Source: Mactra quadrangularis
Lineage: Eukaryota > Mollusca > Bivalvia > Venerida > Mactridae
Length of the DNA: 64,000 nt
Direction: 5' to 3'
Assembly (NCBI GenBank): GCA_025267735.1
Contig: CM046296.1
Location: 18,688,464-18,752,463 of the forward strand
In this document: piece after piece, positions 55,611-64,000 of the stretch
Numbering within the stretch: the first letter of the stretch is position 1
Layout: every line of letters starts with the position of its first letter
The notes under the pieces: generated by a model
Database searches by the model: none
What the model was told of the DNA's origin: nothing
What the model saw: only the letters and a program-made list of their open reading frames with translations
Program-made: the position numbers and the translations under genes

Positions 55611-56058
55611 ATAGGAAATGAAAGTAGGTCTAAATCAAAGTACGGAGAGCACACTTAGATATGAGTTGTCGTTCTTTCGTTCAAATTCAATAGTAAATGG
55701 GGTTTAATTAAGTAGACTATAAGCGGACCTGTATAAGAATGAAGAATCGCGATTTAAATAAGAAGATGGGATATCTTGAAACATTTTTACAAACTAGTAA
55801 AAAATGAATATTAAATTAATTTTTTTTTTCACTTTTCTACTAGAACTATCTTTGATTCGTAGTGGTTTATAGATCGAGTACATTTTTAAACTTAGTACAG
55901 GTTCCGATTCTAGAAGGTCTTAATTTGTACTGTTTCTTTTTATATTTCTTCTTTTGATGCACTGTACCATTATAGTTCATTACAATTATATAATATACAA
56001 TTATTGTCATTACAATTATACTCATTGTTGTTTTATTGCCAAATCATTTAAATTCCAG

Positions 56059-56499
56059 ATATTTACAAATACAGTCGGACATGTAATATACAGAGATTTG
56101 AGCTGCTTTTGCAATATCCCACTTAGTTGTAGTTGCTATGGGTCACATGAAGTACAACTTGGAGATCCGATGGAAGATACCATACCCCTCATGTCTGATG
56201 CTCCCACTGAACTGTCGTCAGAACTTACCAGTACTTTAACAGGAGGAGGTAAGTATACTTTATATTAACGGTCTTAAAGAGCTAGTTTATGTACAAATTC
56301 ATAGATACAGAATTTAATATTGAATAAAAAATTGACTGGAGTCAATGTATCAATTTTCACGTTTCGATTATGTGTTTTACGCAAGGTTTAGTAAATATCT
56401 CATTAAATATATAAGTTTATATGCTTTGGCTCATTAATTTTCCATTCTTTTACAGTTGGTTCTCAGACAGCAGTGGTGATGAGACATCTAGATAAATAA
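56059..56499 (+). CDS. Two terminal exons of an unrecognised gene
   Basis: Exons 56059-56248 and 56456-56499 join in frame (phase 1) to give 77 residues and a TAA stop; acceptors attccag and cttttacag, donor GAG|GTAAGT. The peptide begins IFTNTVGHVIYRDLSCFCNI and has a Cys-rich CFC-x7-CSC cluster, then an acidic stretch (LGDPMEDTIPLMSDAPTE) and ends VVMRHLDK. I do not recognise the family. The Cys cluster after 'YRDLSCFC' could be a small zinc-binding end of a larger, perhaps transposon-derived, protein, but that is a guess. No upstream exon is visible in the 585 bp before the head-to-head UBE2Q start, so this is either a gene with an undetected short first exon or a truncated remnant. Confidence 0.45.
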
Positions 56500-58249
56500 C
56501 AAGGCAGATTCAATTTTATTGAATATTTCCTTCTTACTAATAATATAAACTACTAATTACCATTGTTTTGTTATTTACGAAAATATATTTTGACATTGAT
56601 TCGTAAATTATCTTTAGAAGTTACCATATTTAGTATGGAATCCCTAGAGCTAAAAACGGACATACTGGAACCTTATTTTATCTACACTTTATAAAATGAT
56701 GATATGGGTAAAATGACTTTATGTCACTACCGAAATTATTGTCCCTAACACAACGTAATGTCACTACCAAAACGGTACTTTAATTTGTGTGAAATAGGCA
56801 GTAGAAGATATAACTTGGCACTACAACATGAGAAAAGCTTCATTCTTGCTTTTTATTATGTTATGGCTAAAAGTCCAGTTTTTTTAATCACAAAATTCAA
56901 AACAAGTTGTAATGTTAAATATACTTTTGACAAAATTGCCTTCAGGCATAATAAAACAGATAATACTGCAAGATGGTCTTCCATCCATAACTATTTTTAC
57001 AAGTAAAATGTCTAAATACAAGAATAAAAGTCTTCTGTTCCAATTTTTGTTGTTGTCATTATTGACATTACCTACATTTTTTTTTGTAGTTAAGTCCACG
57101 TCACGGTAGTGACAAAATTGAGGACCAACATTTATTATTCTCACCTTTATTGTTTATAACATATAATCTTATCCATACAAACATTCATACGTGATACGTA
57201 ATTTATGATTATTCTTACATACAAACAAGAAATCGGACACAAACAAGATAACTAAATGTTATGCCTTCTCCAATGTGGAAATTAACGTTTTTTGTAGAAT
57301 GGCCCAAAAACGTTAATTCGAGGCTGATTTTTCACTGTTTACTTCTTCTAACCATAGCATTTTTGATGTCATAGTTAATGTAGTAAGTTTATTAGTTTGT
57401 TTGCTTTAATGTTTATAACCCAATTGTATAATATACATGGGATTAAGGGGTCATAATAAACGACTAGTTTTAACATATTGCCATGCCCATATTTACATAG
57501 ATATTTACTAAAAAATATAATGTAAAAGTATCGATTATAATTTATATATATTTATACTATATATATGAGCATACGGTAATAGTGAACCATAATTTCTGTA
57601 ACTAAATTACGGGTCTCCTTTTTGGGTACATACAATTAACATGAGAACAATAGCTAAACGTAGAATAAAATCGGTCAAATAGGAGTAGAGAAGATGCAAA
57701 TGTATACATGTATAAATGTTAAAAATATTAACGACTAATATCTATGTGTTGAAAAACAAAAATTATTGGCTGCTGATGCAGCTATGCGGTTGGTTTTTGC
57801 GTTTGTTGATCAATAAATCTCTCATTGAGTTAATATTATATAGAGATCTTAGAGGCAAAGTGTGAGCGAAGGGAGCAAAATAAAACAGGCAAGAAAAATT
57901 ATCATAAACCAGCCAGAACAAAGAAAAATGTAAGAATATTACATTACTGTTAATAAAATATACATTTACGATATTATCAAATACATTCATTGTTCAGTGC
58001 ACTTGTTAATGAATAGAAACGTATTACCTTAGCTTGTTATTATCTTCAGAGTTGCCTTAACATAACAACAGTATAGTTCGTTTTTTTATCAACTGGCAAA
58101 ACATGAATAATTTCACGGTGACTTCGTGCTGTTTGTCTAACACTCGTGATATTGAGATTGTGTGTAATCATTCAGCGTGAAATTATTCAAACTTTGACAG
58201 TTGAGAAAAATGGACTATACATGACTGTAAACAATGTGTTTGTTTGTTT
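56500..58249. other. Gene-free stretch, 56500-58249
   Basis: AT-rich. Small inverted pair TGTCACTACC (56722, 56759) / GGTAGTGACA (about 57105). The open frames here overlap on both strands and show no coding pattern. Confidence 0.4.
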
Positions 58250-58552
58250 TTGTTGGGTTTAACGCCGTAGCAACACATTGTACAGGTCATATAACGGCGG
58301 TCAGTCAACCTACTCACTTTTCCTGGAAACGCTAAATATCTGGATTTAGCTGATAACCAACTACTAAGCACATACTTTCGCCAGTGACTGATAACTGCCT
58401 AACATAATTAACACCCATTGGTAGGATGGAGAATGGCCGTAGAATTAATTTCATGACCAAGCTCCACGAAAGTATGCCCCGCCCGGGAATCGAACCCACG
58501 ACCCGTCGATCAATAGACTTGCGTGCTACCTACTGAGCTAGCCGGGCGGCTT
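58250..58552 (-). mobile_element. SINE family 1, best-preserved copy
   Basis: About 303 bp. Minus strand: head GCCCGGCTAGCTCAGTAGGT...B box GGGTTCGATTCCC, a roughly 200-bp body, tail 'gttgctacggcgttaaaccc' followed by an A-rich run. Least diverged copy, so likely the youngest. Confidence 0.9.
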
Positions 58553-61499
58553 GTAAACAATATGTATCTAGGTACTAGTCTGCACAAAGCAACCCTTCTT
58601 TGATTTCTTTAAATAAGGACTTTTACCTCATGAGTAACATTGCATAGCTAGACGGCAACGTGGATAATTCATTTTGATACAGTTATCTATTATTTGAACA
58701 GTGGTGAGTTTCCTCAGCATACCGCTATAGCTAGTCCATCGTTCACTGGTATCCTCGTTTTGATGTCACATACTTAACACTTTTATTGTAAAAAGGGTAC
58801 CACGAAACAAAACGCTACGTAGCGATATCATATGAAACTGCATGGCCACATGAAACTTAAGACTGCTTAGCATGTCCAGTGATAGAGACCAACTACAATT
58901 TATGGCCATGAACATATACTAATTGCTAGTAGACATGAAAACTGACAAGTACTGACGAAGTTATCTCAATATCACATGCATTAGAGATACAATAAACACT
59001 TTAAATAATTTTACAAAATGTCCATTTCTTAAAAAATTGGGATCTTTATAAAAAGCACACTTTTTAATGTTTTGTTAAAATTGATTATGTATGATACGAG
59101 TTCGTTTTAGAGCTTTCACGTAATTTGGAAGCAGTTTTTTTCTATCACAAGACTTCATTGTAAACATACTGTAATCCAAACTTTTGTTTTTAGTAATTTA
59201 CTTTCGATCTACTTAAACTTGAAATGCAGTAGATAACATAGTTGAGCGTAATTGAATTAATCAAAAAGTGTTTCACCATTAGAGATTCTTGAAGCAAATA
59301 AATGTCTATTTTTCATGACCTTACAAGGACAGTGTTCCTTTTGATAATGGGGCTTTCATGGTTGTTTTTATCGCCACCAACAAACAAACGTTCAGCATTT
59401 ACTTACTCACAAGTACTTTCATTAAACACACCGCATGTGCACAAGGTGCAACGTGATAAATATTCTGATGCGCACATTCAAGTAGTTTTATGTAATACAC
59501 ATTGTTTGCATCGAGTGGGGAATTCATAAACGTGAGTTTCGGAAAATGTTGCTTTATGACATTTCTTTAAAGGTAAGGTAGCAGATTGTTCCATAACAAT
59601 TTTATAAATATCTAAAACGTCTTAACTTTTACATGTAAACTGCCTAAATAGTCAAAGAAGTGCTATAGAAAGACAAACTAAATTTTAAAAACATATGCAC
59701 TTTCATACTAAGCTAATTTATAGCATTGATGGGGAGCGGAATTTGAATTTCTGAAAGAAATTTGACTTAACACTATCTATTAGAGTAAATTTCTGTTTAC
59801 AATGAAACATAATCTTTTGTAAATACTGACACTAGATTATGATTCACATTGATTACTAAATCTGAAAGAAAAAGTGATTATGCCCATTCCACAGACTTAG
59901 TGTTGTACATTTGATACATTCACCCACCATATTTTAGTACAAAAGCGATCATTCCACCCAAACTGTTGTGTTTTATTCAACAGGTTAAACAAGAAAATAT
60001 GTTCTGACAAAACACGCTCATCTCTTTTCACGTGTTAAATTGTGTTCAGATAAGTACAAGCAGAATAGGTCAAAGTTCTATCAAATCTACCCATCCTCTT
60101 TACGAATTGACCAGACGCATTCCTTATTTTAGCAAGTGGCGACAGATGTCATGTAATAAACTACGAAAACAGGTGAGTTCTATTCACATGTAGTCTATGG
60201 TTTTTTTTGTAGAATTATATCACATGGGAAATATGAAAGCAGTCCTTGTGTATTGGAGAAATATATACATATGTAGCCAAAATAAGACAACTAAAGTGCT
60301 AAAGAATCTGGATTTGTTTGAACAGGTTTGTCGCGTTCGATTGTTTGAAAGGAATTGTGCACTAACAGTGATATATAAAAAGTCATTGTAGTAATGTTGT
60401 GTGTTTTTTTTTTTGTTTTTATTTACATTTTAATTCGTCCCCGAAATGTTCGTATTTTTTTTTCCAGTTACCAAAGACCAGTTTCCGAAGAAAATCGCAG
60501 ATAAGTGCTTGCTCCCCTCGCACCCTCGATTTGATATCACATACATGTTACTTTGTGTGTAACATGGATATCAGAGGACTAGGTTGCAAGTTAGCGCTAT
60601 CCTTAGAAACAAGTTAACTACAAACAATGAAAGAGACGTTTATTTGAAGTACAGTAATAAATTAATAAAATAAAATTCGTAAATTTTGACTGTGTTGAAG
60701 GAATAAGCTCAAACTATTCCTATAGGCGAGAGGCGAAAACCTAGATATTTTGTATCGTATTAAAGTGTACAAAATCGTATGAAATGACTATACATTGATG
60801 TAATAGACATTCGTTCATTGATAAGAATCAGTTAAAAAGGTCAGAATTGAGGCAATCAGAAAACTATACACATCAAGCACTCTTAACAATTTTGAACGTG
60901 TAGCCTAGTTTATGCTATTCTATACAAAGCTAAATATCTGTTGAACATTTATTTCATGATCATCTGTGTGTGAGAAATCACAGAGATATTACTCGTATTT
61001 TACAAATTTTCTTCACCCTATAGTCATAGAAATGTAAGACCAATGAAGATTTTTCTAATTCCAAATCAGTGTGACATCATCCATCAGTTAGAAATGTATA
61101 CTCTATAAAATAAGCTATATATATCAGTAATGATCATCCTCGAACCATGCAGTGTCACTGTACAAGTACATGTATAAAACTAAATAAAATTAATATACAT
61201 AAACTAAACGCAGTAATAAAGTTAGAAGAGCAATATGCATATTATAATTATACAAATTTAAACAAACGCTTTTAATTAGAGAGATTGAGAGGCAATCCTA
61301 TGTGTACATTTTTATTCCCTTAAACACCAGAAGTAACTGATAATACTCCCCGTAATAGGAACTGATTGAAACAAAAATATCATTTGATTTATAAATGGAA
61401 TTAGTTACATGTACAACCGTAATTACAGCATATAGAATACAATCACTGTGTTACAGTAAGAACATATTATCTCCCATATAAAATAAAACAAACTTGGTA
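58553..61499. other. Gene-free stretch, 58553-61499
   Basis: No convincing gene. The frame at 59302-59529 (+) has a hydrophobic N-terminal stretch but no family match. A good acceptor (ttttttttccag, about 60470) precedes a short GC-richer segment to 60615 that could be an exon, but two frames are open and no donor follows. Confidence 0.35.
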
Positions 61500-61628
61500 T
61501 TTTTTTCCAACGCAAAAAATCACACAGCCACTTGTCAGCCTGCGGCAGATTATTTCTTGGACAAAATCCAGGGAATTCATGGGAACAGTGGCTGACAGAA
61601 CAAAGATTTCTCGTGCTATTGGCGTGTA
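61500..61628 (-). CDS. Weak candidate exon, 43 codons
   Basis: On the minus strand from acceptor-like ttatttgtgaag|GA to a weak donor CAA|GTTTGT. Peptide EYTPIAREIFVLSATVPMNS... continuing to CVIFCVGKKYQ. Codon third positions are GC-richer than the flanks. A faint resemblance to the N-terminal lobe of ionotropic glutamate receptors was noticed but is not enough to name it. It may equally be chance. Confidence 0.2.
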
Positions 61629-62715
61629 TTCCTTCACAAATAAACACAATTTACAAGATTTAAGTTTAACGACTTCAGAAACGATGATGACGAACTGGTT
61701 TTGGTAACCACATCTTTCATTGTTAGAACTATACTATAAGCAGGTCTGTGTTTTTTCTAGTTTTATTAAATTACTCAAGAACAATCTAATTATAACCTAC
61801 ACTTCGGAGAACATAAAAGAATTAGATACTACGTAAAAAACTCTTCCTACATCTCTCCTTGTCCGTTGTTAGTTCTAGAAACAAATTTATTTCCATCACT
61901 TTGTATTAAGACATTATAAACGCTGGAATTCCCAAAAGCAATGTACCTTTCAAACAAGAGTATCCGTTATTAAGTTAGCGAGGCTTACAAAGCTCAAAAT
62001 TATGCTCCGTCTTACACGTTCGCCGTAAAACGCGGCGGCTTATTCCCATTACGCTAACTTAAACAATTTATAAATTTCCCGTGCTATCGCAATCCACATT
62101 AAACGAGACAAAGCGAGAAATTGTAACACTAATTAAAGCATTGTTAAAGCATATAAAACCTAATAAATACCAAGATCGTAATACGATTAAGACTTGTTAC
62201 GATTTCACTGGACTCCTGGGAATACACTTGAGCGGTGATTTGAAACAAAAACTGTTTTTCATTCCTCATTGCTTCAAAACAATTCTTTATATTTGCTGGG
62301 GCTTGTTTCATATTCGCTTTATCAAGCAATTGTCCCCACTTTTATTAAGTAATGAATATAAAACTGACATAAAATCATAAAACGACAGACGAGAAAAGAA
62401 CAACACGTCGGAGAAGTCTCTGCTGATAGTTTTTCATATTCATTCACGATTTTCAGTGACAAACAAGGCTTGGTAAAGCACAGTGGAACCAAGAAAGCTA
62501 TCTATGAAAGCATTTTTTTCAGCAGTTAGAATTTGTTTCAAAATCAAATTAAATGCTCAGGTTTAGCAAAATGTATGTAAATTAAAACACTGTTAACGCT
62601 ACAATAAGAAGAGTTCAACAGTTCGGTCTAAAGTGTGTTAGGTCTAAGTTCGTACCATTATACATTTTAATGTAGATAAATGCAGATAGTACCGTAGTTC
62701 TACCGCCATCTTTTC

Positions 62716-62756
62716 TGCCTGTCCGTCCGTCCGTCCGTCCGTCTCCCCCTCTCTCT
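62716..62756. repeat. (TCCG)n / (CT)n microsatellite
   Basis: Five tccg units followed by a pyrimidine tract (ctccccctctctcttt). Confidence 0.9.
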
Positions 62757-63104
62757 TTATTACTCTTTCGACCTCTCTCCATAGGCGATTACTAGTGCAA
62801 TTAGTATCAAGAATGGAACTACACTAATACAATGACATAACGTACAATAATTCAAGGAAAATTCCTCCTAAGTAATTGTAACATTTTAACATGATCCTAC
62901 GGGTGCAAAGAATTATATGATATGTATCTAGATGCTTTAATCGTATACCCTGGGAATGGATAGTTTAGGTTCTGCAAATGTGCCTGAATCCGTTAGAAAT
63001 GAGCTTTAGGGATCGCAACAACGCTGAACCCCTGGTCAAGGCTTTGTCAAGGACTCGTAGTGGGCCCTTGAATACGACCCCTAGATCCCCAGTCTGCTTG
63101 TTCA

Positions 63105-63172
63105 TTTTCCGCCCCCCAGTAACTTGAATTTTCCACCCACCGTAACTGGAATTCCCGGATCCGCTTATGCTC
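63105..63172. repeat. Fragment of the 'GGATCCGC' transposon-end family
   Basis: 'ccgccccccagtaacttg' and 'ggaattcccggatccgcttatg' resemble the right end of the element at 24897-25178 ('ctagatccgcctatg'). Only the end is present. Confidence 0.4.
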
Positions 63173-64000
63173 TCTACCAGTAAAAGGTGTGTATCAATTC
63201 AGTACTGTCAGGTATACTTAGAACAAACCTCGTAGACGACTACAATAAGTCATTCAGGTTATAGACTCATTCCCACTTAGAATGTACATTTGATGTCTCC
63301 AACGTTTATCATGTTTCCAGGAATTTAGCTTACAGAATTTATGTAAATGAAATGCATATTTACAAGTGATAGTGCTATAGTTAAAGTATAAACGACATAT
63401 TTCGTGAAGAAAATTTCGATTTTTTCAAAATATTGTCTCTTAATTAAGCTAGGGGGTAGAAAATCCCTATGTCTCCAATGACAAATTCTTACAGTTAGCT
63501 TCAAATTGTTAAAAATTTCAGACAGATTTCCAATTAAATATATCTTTAATATGTCAATTATTACTAAATCCTCAAGAAAAACACATATTATAATGTAAAT
63601 TCAAAAATAATTTGCCACACCTCATACAACAAACGTTGTCTCCAAACTCCGATAACGTACGGGACATTTATTTAAAGGCTTCATTAATCTCACAGCTTTG
63701 CACTCTTTACAAACTAGTTTTGTGTAAGTAAAGTCCATAAAGTTATATCCTAGTGATAAGATATTCATTTTAGCTGACATTTTATTGGTATCGGTAATTT
63801 ATGAGCTCATTTATCAAAAAATGAATCGTAATTTTCACCACGTAACGAACGGGACAATTAGTAAAATCAAATTATCTTACAAACCTTTTCAAATAGATAT
63901 ATAAATTCTTCATTGAACTGATCTTCAATGATTAAATAAAAAGTTTATAAAGTGTTTTTATACTTCATTTAAAGTGCATATTTGTGACACACAAAAAACC

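Larger units (their letters stand above)
61629..64000. other. Gene-free right end of the window
   Basis: AT-rich with a stem-loop at 61974-62056 (aagttagcg / cgctaactt) and a (TCCG)n microsatellite. The frame 62081-62380 (+) overlaps one on the other strand; neither is recognised. Confidence 0.35.

Noticed and set aside
59302..59529. Possible secreted peptide precursor (hydrophobic start, C-terminal CNTHC)
   Set aside because: No signal-peptide cleavage context, no dibasic processing pattern and no recognisable peptide family. A single AT-rich frame can give this by chance.
60470..60617. Terminal exon after a strong pyrimidine tract and cag
   Set aside because: Two frames are open, no upstream exon can be linked, and the peptide is not recognisable.
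62081..62380. 99-codon frame (+) and overlapping 61-codon frame (-)
   Set aside because: Both strands are open at once, the plus frame depends on a non-ATG start, and neither has splice-consistent neighbours or a known domain.
1..64000. CRISPR arrays, bacterial operons, phage or viral genes
   Set aside because: The regular repeats are satellite (146 bp) and minisatellites (30, 37, 38 bp) without unique spacers. All recognised genes are intron-containing animal genes, and no viral protein was recognised.

Overview
The window is animal nuclear DNA. It is AT-rich, its genes are split into many short exons with GT-AG introns of about 0.1-5 kb, and more than a dozen families of short repeats fill the gaps. 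It most likely comes from a mollusc, probably a bivalve. That rests on tRNA-derived SINEs with molluscan-style tails, and on satellite-bearing elements followed by (ACGG)n microsatellites that resemble the 'pearl'/BIV160-type elements described in bivalves. The organism call is inference; no rRNA or mitochondrial marker is present.

Layout. 1-1835: a satellite array of 146-bp monomers in a 643-bp higher-order unit, with a microsatellite and hairpin at its right end. 3490-9350: gene-poor DNA with an inverted-repeat element and a promoter-like CCAAT/CRE/TATA cluster at 7485-7600. 9355-13472 (+): the last five exons of a clan-2 cytochrome P450, N-terminal third not found. 13567-16783: MITEs, including a Tc1-type deletion derivative. 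16840-26390 (-): a complete four-exon universal stress protein gene (191 aa). 27007-28699: a full-length Tc1 transposon with perfect 27-bp inverted repeats, a TA duplication and an intact 337-aa transposase (-) interrupted by a 116-bp intron. 28700-37874: about 9 kb without a gene, rich in short repeats. 37875-55473 (-): a complete twelve-exon UBE2Q-type ubiquitin-conjugating enzyme gene (361 aa) with a perfect NRF1 site 126 bp upstream of its start codon. 56059-56499 (+): two terminal exons of an unrecognised gene. 56500-64000: mostly featureless, with one SINE and one weak exon candidate.

The three recognised host genes (a P450 oxidoreductase, an ATP-binding stress protein and a ubiquitin E2) are functionally unrelated; nothing suggests an operon or cluster. 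Every exon join given was checked for reading frame by hand, and all three genes and the transposase are open throughout. Most of the remaining structure is transposable: three tRNA-headed SINE families that share one tail, at least two families with Helentron-like ends, and several palindromic MITE families, some nested. I found no clearly new multi-gene system. The most unusual items are the intron-bearing intact Tc1 transposase, the histidine-rich tail of the stress protein, the altered oxygen-activation motif of the P450, and a nucleosome-length satellite carrying a nuclear-receptor DR1 motif in nearly every monomer.
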